Assembly: GCA_003427395.1 (NCBI GenBank)
Contig: BFEA01000959.1
Span: 86,701 to 124,383 of the forward strand
Source: Chara braunii
Taxonomy: Eukaryota; Streptophyta; Charophyceae; Charales; Characeae
Length of the DNA: 37,683 bases
Reading direction: 5' to 3'
Each line of letters opens with the position of its first letter. Position 1 is the first letter of the stretch. Positions 20,580-29,230 of this stretch are shown in pieces. The notes under the pieces were generated by a model, which saw only the letters and a list, made by a program, of their open reading frames with translations, was not told the DNA's origin and did not search any database. A program made the translations under genes and the position numbers.

Positions 20580-21190
20580 CAGTGAAGCGGGCGCAGGCAG
20601 GGGCGACAGAGGATAGGGAAGCGAAAATGAACGTAGATCCATACTTGCGCCGAGTGCGTTCAACAGCAAGGATGGCGGAAGAACGAGCCAGGTGCGGTTA
20701 GAGAGGTGTAGTGCCCTCGATCCTGAGCGGAATCGAGGGGGAGAAGATACAATCTCGGGGCTTTGACCACGGGCGAATCTGATGGTATATTAGTTTTGAG
20801 GGTAAGTCATTAGGGTAGAAGTTAGATGAGATAGGGGGTGCGCCGAGCTATGGTGGGAGGAGCGGTGGCGGGAGTGAAGAATCGGGATATCACTCGATTC
20901 TTGATGGAATCGAGTGGAGTAAGAGTCAAAATTGGGGTTTGGAGGTAAGGCGAGTCGAATGGCGGGATTGGATTAGCACGGGAGTTAGTAGGAGTGTTGA
21001 TGAAATATGGTGTGGGGGATGGCAAAAACCAGTTATGTCGGAGGGGAAAAAATAGAGATAACTCACTCGATTCTTTATGAAATCGAGTGAGTGAAGGTGG
21101 TAAGTAAGGGTTTTTTATAGTTGCGAAATAGATTATAAAGTTAGTTTTAGATATAAGTGGGTAGGTTATAAGATAAGATAACAAGAAGCT
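20580..21190 (+). repeat. Hairpin-bearing 170-bp repeat, cluster 2 (three units)
   Basis: Hairpins: 20714-20739 (CCCTCGAT/ATCGAGGG, 8 pairs), 20891-20916 (CACTCGATTC/GAATCGAGTG, 10 perfect pairs, loop TTGATG), 21061-21092 (ACTCACTCGATT/AATCGAGTGAGT, 12 perfect pairs). Each is followed by GGGGTTT, GGGGCTTT or GGGTTTT and preceded by purine-rich sequence, as in cluster 1 at 13.1-13.7 kb. The space between clusters is 7 kb of unrelated sequence. Confidence 0.8.
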
Positions 21191-21229
21191 GCGCCCAGAA
21201 AGAAATTCGAAGTAGTAGTGTACCTTTGC

Positions 21230-22390
21230 ACGTTTCGACGATAGGTTCATTCAGCTGGCTCACTCTGATTGTGGAAGTAGCGCGAAGACAACTTAGGGGT
21301 TGTGGGGGAAATAGAGAGAAAATGCTTACCTGTTATGTGTATTCCCAGATCTGAGGGAAGGAGTCGTCTTCTCATGTACGGACACAACAAGCAGAAAGGG
21401 TGATATGGAGTGTATCTGTTCGCATCCAAGCAAAAATTCTCATATTAAGTCTAAATATTTTATCGATAGAAGTGACTTCTTTCGATCTCTTTCGTTTTGG
21501 GGTGACTCGGCATGCGTCCACGCTTCCGGTGTACTCGAGACTGTGTTTGCAGGTTCCATAAGAGGAGGCATGTGAACCGGGTTGGAGCATGAGTCAGGTG
21601 CTTCGCGAGAGAGGGGCGGGCAAAGGCGAGTCAGCGCACCATCAACAGCCAACCGTGAGTGAGCCTTACGCTGCTAGACGAGGTGATTACAGATGAACAG
21701 TGGGGTTTGGTTACTTACCTGCTGGCCTGAGTATCGCCCATCTGCGGTACGAGGTTGGAGACTTACCTCTTTGGCTGCGGGAGTCCGACTGGAGGCTTGC
21801 GGTGGGTAGCTGAGTTCATTCCCGGGCTCTCGCGGAAAATGTGCACTTCGGACAGGCAGTATTGGCAGTGGCAGACAGAATGAGTGGCGTTGTGTTGTTG
21901 GTAAACAGCTTACTATTGCGGCTTCGCTAGTTGCTGAGACGGCCGGTGTGTTCGAGCGGGACACTCACTTTGCTCTGCCCATTCTACTGATGAAAGTAGC
22001 ATGAGGCTAGCCGTGGTTGAAAGTTTACCTGTGGCAGGAGAGTTCTAGGGGGAAGACTCGGTCGCAGGTTGAGCAGAGGAAGGAGGACGCTCGGTGTTAC
22101 GTGGTTGCCTGAGCCTTTGCTGTGCCGCCACTAAGCCCTTGCCTGTTGTGCAATACGGGGTTTTCTAGTTGGATGCTTTACTTCGGTTGCCAAGGGGGAC
22201 GTTGCGCTGCGTGCCCAGCTACAGCAACGAAGCCTAGCTGGTGGTGTTGGACGGTACAGCCGTAGAAATCAGAACTGTTGTTTCGTCTGTGCACGAACTG
22301 CTGCTGTCGGCTGCTGCATATTGCGGCATACTGCTGCTGACTATTACAGGCTGCTATGCGGCGGCTATTGGGCTGAGGAGAAGAGTGGAG
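21230..22390. other. Unassigned stretch with GCTCATCC-motif relatives
   Basis: Contains two relatives of the GCTCATCC motif (about 21258 and 21971; the second has CTAC/GTAG around TGATGAAA) and four minus-strand GTAAG/GTAAA donor-like sites with GT at 21328, 21717, 21765 and 22027. A minus-strand open stretch at 21674-21964 crosses two of these sites. CTG-rich sequence lies at 22290-22370. No recognised protein. Confidence 0.35.
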
Positions 22391-22684
22391 ACTCGGAGAG
22401 GTGATCAAACTCTACAAGCAGAGGGTTATTGCTGCGGTCTGGGAGGTTGTCAGAAGAATTGGGATCAGCAGTTTGACTTTAGTTTGACCAAGCTCCTGCG
22501 TTTTGGCTACCATTCCGGGGCCCTCAGGCGAGTGAAGGTATCAAGGCCCTCTCCTGAGAGTTGAGTTGTCCCCCTCCTGTATCTCGAGCGTCCGAAACCC
22601 CTTATCTTCTGTCTTTCTTACTCTCAATCTAGTCCAGTTCTGAGAGGAGGGCGGCAGGCGGAATTGCAACCCGTAGGACCGCAG

Positions 22685-22767
22685 CAAGACTCTGTGGGGA
22701 GTCAGCCCACCGATTGTGGGAGCTCTGCCAGAACTCGGGAGGAGTTCTGGAGGCAGGGAACTGAAAG
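22685..22767 (+). repeat. 83-nt structured block, copy B
   Basis: Contains GTGGG/CCCAC arms early on, and CCAGAACTC/GAGTTCTGG (nine pairs) around GGGAG near its end. In the other two copies the same stem reads CCGAAACTC/GAGTTTTGG and TCGGAACTC/GAGTTTTGG, so all nine positions can pair in each by Watson-Crick or G-T. The 3' edge is a splice-donor-like AAG-GTAACC. Length is 83 in all copies with no indels. Confidence 0.8.
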
Positions 22768-22881
22768 GTAACCATTGTTTTTCTTCTATAAACCAAGTCT
22801 AACCCCTACTCGTATTCATTTGTTATGTTTGACTGAGTATGTTGCTTGTCTCCCTACTTTAACTTTCAATTTGACTTTCAG
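22768..22881 (+). other. Intron-like segment in copy B
   Basis: Begins GTAACC directly after the 83-nt block and ends in a pyrimidine-rich TTTGACTTTCAG. Copy C has the matching segment from GTAAAG (26892) to GACTTTCAG (27008). GT and AG ends and length (about 115) are kept although the interior has diverged. This suggests a spliced noncoding transcript; it is not shown. Confidence 0.5.
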
Positions 22882-23028
22882 GATACAACCCATGCCAAGT
22901 AAAGGAATGTATGTTTAATGTCAGTTCCAGTTTCATTGTTTGACTCAAAGCAGATTGTGGGGTTGCATCTGGGGGGCAAGGATGGGAGAAAGGCAGTATT
23001 GCATGTGTTTGACTGGGTCAACCAAAGG

Positions 23029-23753
23029 TTGGGCCAGTTCCATAAGTTTGGGAAGGCCAAGTGCTATGTTTATTTTGAATTGCCTGGAGAACCAGACATG
23101 TTCCATAAGTTTGGGTGGTCTGATTTGCTCTGACTTGTGAACGCTGAATGTGAATGATTTTTTCAGGGGCCAAGCGTGTTCCATAAGTTTGGGTGACTTG
23201 GTCGCCTTGTTTACTTTGAGTTGTTGTCAGTTTCTTTAGTTCCTGAACGAGGAGGTCTGAGCATGTTCCATAAGTTTGGGTGGCTCAGCCTCTCCTACTT
23301 TGACTTTAAGAGAAATGAATCAGGCTGAGGATCAAGACATGTTCCATAAGTTTGGGTGGTCTTAGTCCAACGTCTCGCACATGTTGGAACCAGAAGGTTA
23401 TAATTTGGTCATATTTTATTACTATATTACTTATGAACGGGCTAGTCAGACAGGGTTCCATAAGTTTTGGTGGTCTGACTATAGCCTATCACCAACTGAA
23501 AAAAGTACTAATTAAGAATAAAATTGGGGTACGAAGGGGCAGGCTGAATCTTGAGCTGGAGATGATCGGTTCAGTTATATGCTGCTTCAAAATACTAAGT
23601 GCAAACAGTTATATAAAGTTGGGATACTTAAACAATTCAGGGCGACTAGGGTGGCCTAGTCACATGCCCAAAGAAGAGAAAAGTGGTTGTGCCCTGTGTT
23701 TATGTATATTCAGGCTGAGCGAGACATACTCCATAAATTTTTGTGGTCTAGCT
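23029..23753 (+). repeat. Hairpin array I, copy B (seven hairpins)
   Basis: B1: GGCC/GGCC (23032-23035/23055-23058) with TTCC/GGAA inside. B2: CAGAC/GTCTG (23093-23097/23118-23122). B3: seven pairs at 23168-23174/23197-23203, matching A2 but with an A-T pair replaced by G-T. B4: CTGAGC/GCTCAG (23257-23262/23283-23288). B5: AAGAC/GTCTT (23334-23338/23359-23363) plus four outer pairs across one mismatch. B6: TAGTCAGAC/GTCTGACTA (23443-23451/23473-23481). B7: AGAC/GTCT (23722-23725/23746-23749) plus three outer pairs across a mismatch. Confidence 0.85.
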
Positions 23754-24042
23754 TTATGCCCTATGTAAGTTGGGGATAAAATGATAAAGCATTGAAAGAT
23801 TATGAACTATTGCTTGCTAAATTGACTTTGGGATGGTGAGAGTATTTACCTTTGTGGTTTGGCCTGCATGTGACTGAGTGAGGCTACTACTTAGCCTGAG
23901 TTTCAGTTTGATAGGTAGTTGCTTTAGTTGTTCGCCACGTGCTAGAGTCATAGGAGGTAGTTTCAATTCCTGCATTTTCTGAGCTAAGTTTTCTTACTTA
24001 GATCAATTTCTATATTTTTTGGGATCTTTTTTTATACTTGGT

Positions 24043-24740
24043 CTTGTATAAATCTTGGTAAGTCACTTTCTCTAGGGAAGCGCTGCCAAAATTCTACAAA
24101 ACCAAGAAGTTAGTCAGACTTTGTCTTTTTCAGGGTCTAACTTTTCTGACATTTTGGCTTAGTAAAAATCTGGAATACCTTCTTTTCTAAAGGGAGTGTT
24201 GGCCAAATTTTTGCTAATTCAAGGAGTTAGACAAAAGTCGACCTGGAGAAGTCCAAGTCATTTTAGATTCTGAACTTAGCTTTATATAAATCTTTGAATA
24301 GCGCTTTCTCTATGGGAAGCGCTGCTAAGGAGTTAGTTAAATTTTGTCTTAGTTGAACTCATGTCTTATTTCTGAGTTCATTTTTCTGACTTAGTATAAA
24401 TCCGGGAAGTCTACCTTTCTAAAGGAAGTACTGCCCAAATTTTTACTAATTCATGGAGTTTGACAGAATTTTGACTTTCCATAGTTAGAGATCGTATTGT
24501 TTTCATATTTGAGTTATTATAAATTATAAGAAGACACTTCTCCTACGGGAAGCGCTACCGAAATTTTCTTAGTTTAAAGGAGGTATATTATATTTTGGCA
24601 GGTGGCGATTCTTGCAATCCACTCTATATAGAAGAGACTTTGTCAGGATCTACCTTTCTTTGAGCAAGTTGAGTTATTATAAATTCTGAGAAGACACTTT
24701 TCATACGGGAAGCGCTGCCGAAATTTTCTTAGTTTAAAGG
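24043..24740 (+). repeat. Hairpin array II, copy B (about six units)
   Basis: Unit 2: TTAGTAAAAATCTGG (24159-24173) with CCAAATTTTTGCTAA (24203-24217), where one A-T pair of copy A is G-T. Unit 3: inner hairpin GCGCTTTC/GGAAGCGC near 24301. Unit 4: TTAGTATAAATCCGGG (24391-24406) with CCCAAATTTTTACTAA (24434-24449). Units 1, 5 and 6 are weaker. Units 5 and 6 (from about 24510 and 24665) are near duplicates of each other, including the following TATATTTTGGCAGGTG. Confidence 0.7.
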
Positions 24741-25335
24741 AATTATATTATATTTTGGCAGGTGAGGATTCTTGCAATCCACTCTATAAAGAAGAGACTC
24801 TGTCAGGGTCTACCTTTCTTTGGGCACTTGTTTAGAGGTAGACCTAGGCTGAGCGTGTAGAAGGATCTTGGGTGAGAATGTGTTATGGAGTTGTATTTTC
24901 CATACACTTAAGATTTTAGTTTGAGGATTGATATGTCTTGTGTTACAAGTCTTCTTGATCGATTGATTAAGGATTTGGGCTAGATTCAGCTTGATCCTAC
25001 GAGGATCATCTTCTGTTATCACTGATAACAGGTCGGTTGCCGATTCGTCGGTTTACGATTCAACTCCGATTCACTCATGTCGCTCAATCTAAAGGCTTTA
25101 GCCCTGTGGTTTGAATTGTTTCATTGCGTTTTCACCCCGTCTTTATTGAATGGTCATTTAACAAAGGTACTGAGTATTTTAGGTTTGTTTGGCTAAAGCA
25201 AGGAGTATGAACGCAAAGAATGGTTGAAGTTGACCCCGTGTAGTGCCGTGTAGTGCATGGCTTTTTGGTTGAATCTTTGATGTGATTGCAGGTATGTTTG
25301 GCGATTCGTACTTTGGATTTGACTGCCTGCATTCA

Positions 25336-25357
25336 CATATATATATATATATATATG
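25336..25357. repeat. (TA)n microsatellite
   Basis: Short TA run inside copy B, absent from copy C at the matching place. Confidence 0.9.
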
Positions 25358-25491
25358 GTTGAGAGGAGTCACACTGTGACTGTGAGAAGTGATCGTCCAA
25401 TATCTCGAGTGTTTCGCGCGACTTACTGTTATCGTGCGTAAGGGTTAAACAGATTATGTTTTTGAGAGAAAAGGGAGATCATTTTTTATCC

Positions 25492-26489
25492 TTTGCTTTT
25501 TAAAATTTTATAGTTGGACGTTATAGTCTGTGGCAACCGTTAAAGTCAAACTCCTTGACTTATCCCTAGGCCCTAGATGATGGAGTTGGTCTCTAGGGCC
25601 ATAAGAGACGATTGCCACCACAGGTATGAACCTGTGTACCGCCCACTCTCTGTAGGATGCAGAAGAGGGTGTGGTCTTCAACCGCACTTGGCGGTTGTCC
25701 AGAGTCGAGAGATTAACCCCCAAGGCGCGTGTCAGCCGACACTTGAGTGTCGAATGCGACCCTCGAGACTAACGAGGATCGCATGAGTATGGGTACTATG
25801 TAGTACGTCATCACTGTGACCGCTTGCGTATGCTTGCATTGCGAGTCGATATGAGTTAGCCCTGCGTCCGAGCGGTTTTATACTAAGTCTCGCGCGTGAC
25901 GCCTATCCGATTTCCACATCGGAAAGTTATGGGGCAATCGCTAAGGGACTAAGAGTGTTGTCGTGTTGTTTGTCCAACATCGTTTTGTATATGTGTGTAA
26001 TTATATGTGGGTTTTATTTTTTTGTCCTTTATAGTTGTGCGCGCGTGGCGTGTGGGATGTGTCCTGGTCGACCGACGACGAGTCGCGCTTGGGACCTCAA
26101 CCCCCCAAGATGTCGGTTCGCGTACGGGTTCGATAGAGGTGTAATACCGCGTGTACCCCCTATGCTATAGCGAACGAGAAACGCCCTCGGCTGGTGCACC
26201 TTTGCGATTATAACTGATCAACTTTCGTACGGTGGACTGGTAACTCGGCGGGGATACGCCCACCGAAGGGAGGTGACAACTCCCGTGAGGTGGAGGTAAG
26301 TCGTATCTCACGTAGGCCCTATCCTGTCGTAGGGGCTTGCGAGATGTATGGCTGGCACACTCGGGCAGAACAGCTTGCGGAAGCTCCATCATATATATTT
26401 GCGACGAGGATATAGACCAACTCCTGCGTGACGCGGCCGAGAGGGTCCCGCGCTGCCCAGTGCGGTACCGAACCAATGCGCTCGACACC
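25492..26489 (+). mobile_element. LTR-like segment, copy B
   Basis: Aligns with 17327-18324 throughout, including GTTGGACGTTA-AGTCTGTGGCA, GATTGCCACCACAGGTATGA, GGCGCGTGTCAGCCGACACT and CCACCGAAGGGAGGTGACA. GAGGTAAGTCGT is at about 26291. The copies differ by scattered substitutions and few indels, so they are of moderate age. Copy C does not reach this segment. Confidence 0.65.
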
Positions 26490-26808
26490 GTGACTAGCGC
26501 ATCTCGAGCCACGAAGCACGGCGGAGAAACTGAGTTGTTGAAAGGGAGTTGTTGTTGGGATTTGGAGAGGAGACAGAGAGTCAACAATATGCGGATTTGA
26601 CTTCAGTTTAGCCAGGCTATTGTGCATCCTGACCATTATTGCAGGGCCCATAGACGATGGAAAAGAACAAGGTCCTCTCCTGAGAGTTGAGTTGTCCTTC
26701 TCTTGTATCTCGAGAGTCAGAAACCCCTCACTCTCTCCTTCTTATTCCAAGTTTAATCTTGTTAAGAGAGGAAGGTGACAGGCGGGATTGCAACCCATAG
26801 GACCGCAA

Positions 26809-26891
26809 CAAGATTCTGTGGGGAGTCTACCCACCAATTGAGGGAGCTCTGTCGGAACTCATGAGGAGTTTTGGAGGCAAGGAACTGAGAG
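26809..26891 (+). repeat. 83-nt structured block, copy C
   Basis: Same length and order as in copy B. The stem TCGGAACTC/GAGTTTTGG keeps nine pairs using three G-T pairs. It is followed by GAG-GTAAAG, the donor-like edge. Confidence 0.8.
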
Positions 26892-27020
26892 GTAAAGCTT
26901 CATCATCTTTCTATAAACCCAATTATAACCCATATATGTATTCCTTGTTACACATTGATTTAGTATATTGTTTGTATCCTTACTTTGACACTCAGTTTGA
27001 CTTTCAGGACATGACTCACA

Positions 27021-27595
27021 CTTAAACCACCACTACCCCCGCCGGCCTAAAATGGACTTTCCTGGCCTTACGGACCGAGTTCTTAGGGGGGGCGGCGTCC
27101 AGCAGGCGCAGGCGAGTCCGATTCAAAAATTTCCAATCGCGAACTTTGGCGATTTTTCCCGCTCAGAACCATTAGCAAAAAAAAATAAAAATTTGATATC
27201 ATGTAGATTAGGTCGTGATTTTTCCAGAAAAAATATCAGAAAATGGAAAAAAAAATTAGACGATGAAGTAAATGCCGCATCGTTTCGTCACATTTTCCAT
27301 TTTTGCTACTCTATCAGGTAAGGGCCAATGGGAAACGTAACACAACTTTCGTGATTTTTTACGATCAGAAAAATGATCCAACGACTCTGAAAATTGGATA
27401 ATTCGTAGATTTTGTCGTGATCTTTACAGAAAAAATATTAAAAATAAATAAATAAATAAACCGCGAAATAAATCACGGGGGTAATTCGACTTTTGCCACT
27501 CCGCTAGTTCCTTCCACGGTGCTACCGGTAGCCCTCATGGACATGTGCTATCGGTTCCCCCTAATTTAAGACGGCGGGGGTAGTGGTGGTTTAAG
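27021..27595. mobile_element. MITE with 24-bp perfect terminal inverted repeats, TTAA flanks
   Basis: CTTAAACCACCACTAC-CCCCGCCG (27021-27044) is repeated in inverse at 27572-27595 without a mismatch, and similarity continues weakly for about 12 more bases. Both ends have TTAA. If TTAA is the target duplication, the true ends start ACCACC and the element would be piggyBac-like; a shorter TAA/TTA duplication would point to PIF/Harbinger instead. The interior has a decayed tandem duplication of about 190 bp (27145-27245 against 27341-27441, both with CGTGAT-TTT-CAGAAAAAATAT). No transposase frame. Copy B lacks the insertion at the matching place. Confidence 0.85.
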
Positions 27596-27705
27596 TAATT
27601 TGTGTAATTTCAGTTTCGGTTTTGTTGTATTGACCGAAAGCAGATTGTGAAAAGATGTTGGATTAGGGGGAAAGGTGGGATAAATGTGGTATTGTCTGCG
27701 TCTGA

Positions 27706-28381
27706 CTGGGTCAACTAAAGGTTGGAAGAGTCTCCATAAGTTTGGAGGACCCAGTGCTACGTTTATTTTTGGTTGTCTTAAGGATCAGACAGGTTCCCAT
27801 AAAACTGGGTGGTCTAGTTGCTTTGATTTGTGAGGGCTGCTTGTGTTTGGTTTTTCAGGGACCGAGTGGGTTTCCATAAGATTGGATGGCTTTGTCGCCT
27901 TCTTGCATTTGAGATTTCTGATGTTTATTAGTTTCTTCTTGATTATTCTAAGGGGAATTCACGTAAAGGACTGGACAAGTTCCCATAAGATTGGGAGGTC
28001 TGGTTTGAAGCCACGCACGTGCTGGAACGAAAATGATAAACTTGTTTATATTTTATATTATTTTATTTATGAACAGGCTGGTTAGACATGTTTCCATTAG
28101 ATTGGATGTTCAGCAACTGAAGAGAGTAGCAATTAAGAGTAAACTTGTGGTAAGAAGGGGCAGGTTGAACCTTGATCTAAGATAATCGATTCAGTCATAA
28201 ACTACCTCAAAAGACTAAGTGCACACAATTATATATAACTTGGATATTTTAAACAGTTCAGGGCGACTAGGTTGGATGGCCTAGTCATATGCCTAATGAA
28301 GAGAAAAGTTGTAGTGTCCTTTGTTTGTGTATATTCAATGGTTGAGTTAGACAAGTTTTCATAAGATTGGATGGTCTAGCT
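27706..28381 (+). repeat. Hairpin array I, copy C (six hairpins, diverged)
   Basis: C1: inner CTCC/GGAG (27732-27735/27744-27747); the outer stem is now formed by CTGGGTC/GACCCAG (27706-27712/27748-27754). C2: AGAC/GTCT (27787-27790/27812-27815) with CCC/GGG inside. C3: seven of eight pairs at 27860-27867/27889-27896. C4: CTGGAC/GTCTGG (27971-27976/27998-28003), six pairs with two G-T, and TCCC/GGGA inside. C5 (about 28085) is mostly broken. C6: AGTTAGAC/GTCTAGCT (28345-28352/28374-28381), eight pairs with one G-T. Confidence 0.75.
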
Positions 28382-28672
28382 TCACGCCTTATGTAAACAG
28401 GGTATAAGGGATAAATCATTGAAAGACTATGAACTATTGTTTGGCAAGGCTGACTTTGGGTTAATGACCGTACTTACCATTGTGGTTTGACCTTGCATGT
28501 GGCTAAGTGAGATCACTACCTGGTTTAAGTTTCAATTTGATATGTAATTGCTTTAGATGTTCGTCACGTGCTAGAGTTGTATAAGTTAGTTTCAATTTCT
28601 GCATTTTCTTAGCTAACTTTTTTTACTTCATGTCAAATTCTGCATTTTCTGGGATTATTTGTTATACTTGGT

Positions 28673-29230
28673 CTTGTATACATCTTGGTAAGTTACTTTC
28701 TCTACGGGAAGCGCTGCCGACATTTCTACAAACCTAAGGAGTTAGTCAAATTTTGATTTGACAACGTTCAATTTGTCTGAGTTTTTTGTATATGACTTAG
28801 TAAAAGTTTGGAAAGTCTCATTGTCTAAAGGGAGTGTTGTCCAATTTTTTGTTGATTCAGGGAGTTATAAAAAAATACACCTTCTAAAGGGAGTCGTTTC
28901 TATATTTTTGAACTTAGCCTTGTATAAATTTTGTAAAGTCACTTTCTCTACGGGAAGCGCTGTCGAAATTTATACAAATCTAAGTAGTTAGTTAAATTTT
29001 GTCTTGATAGAACTCAAGTCTTATGTTGAAGTTTGTATCTGAGTTAATACAAATCTGGGAAGTCCATTTTTCTAAAGAAGATGTTGCCCAAATTTTTACT
29101 AATTCAAGGAATTAGACAAATATTAATTTTCTAGAGTTAAGGGTTATTTTAGTTTCTGTATTCGAGCTAGTATAAATTTTTAAAAGACATTTTTCCAATA
29201 GGAAACGCTCTCGAAATTTTCTTAGTTTAG
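28673..29230 (+). repeat. Hairpin array II, copy C (about five units)
   Basis: Units repeat about every 121 bp. Unit 3 is the best paired: TTGTATAAATTTTG (28920-28933) with CGAAATTTATACAA (28964-28977), 14 of 14 with one G-T, enclosing CACTTTCTCTACGGGAAG. The other units keep the inner CTTTC/GGAAG-type hairpin and parts of the outer stem. Confidence 0.7.

Larger units (their letters stand above)
22470..26489 (+). repeat. Long noncoding repeat unit, copy B (most complete)
   Basis: In order: a 5' part shared with C (CTCTCCTGAGAGTTGAG near 22550), the 83-nt structured block (22685-22767), an intron-like segment (22768-22881), hairpin array I (23029-23753), a linker, hairpin array II (about 24043-24740), a linker with CTGTTATC/GATAACAG (25013-25031), and the LTR-like segment (25492-26489). 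It is followed within about 100 bp by copy C in the same orientation. No long frame is conserved with A or C. Confidence 0.8.

Noticed and set aside
21960-22015. Hammerhead ribozyme suggested by CTGATGA
   Set aside because: The stem II, GAAA and cleavage-site parts are not in the needed positions.
22241-22564. Plus-strand frame with a hydrophobic, membrane-like segment
   Set aside because: CTG-rich composition explains the Leu/Ala run; no conserved relative in copy C.
18002-26587. Minus-strand frames conserved between the two LTR-like segments (18002-18349 and 26165-26587)
   Set aside because: DNA similarity alone explains the shared frame; no domain and no bias of changes to third positions that I could see.
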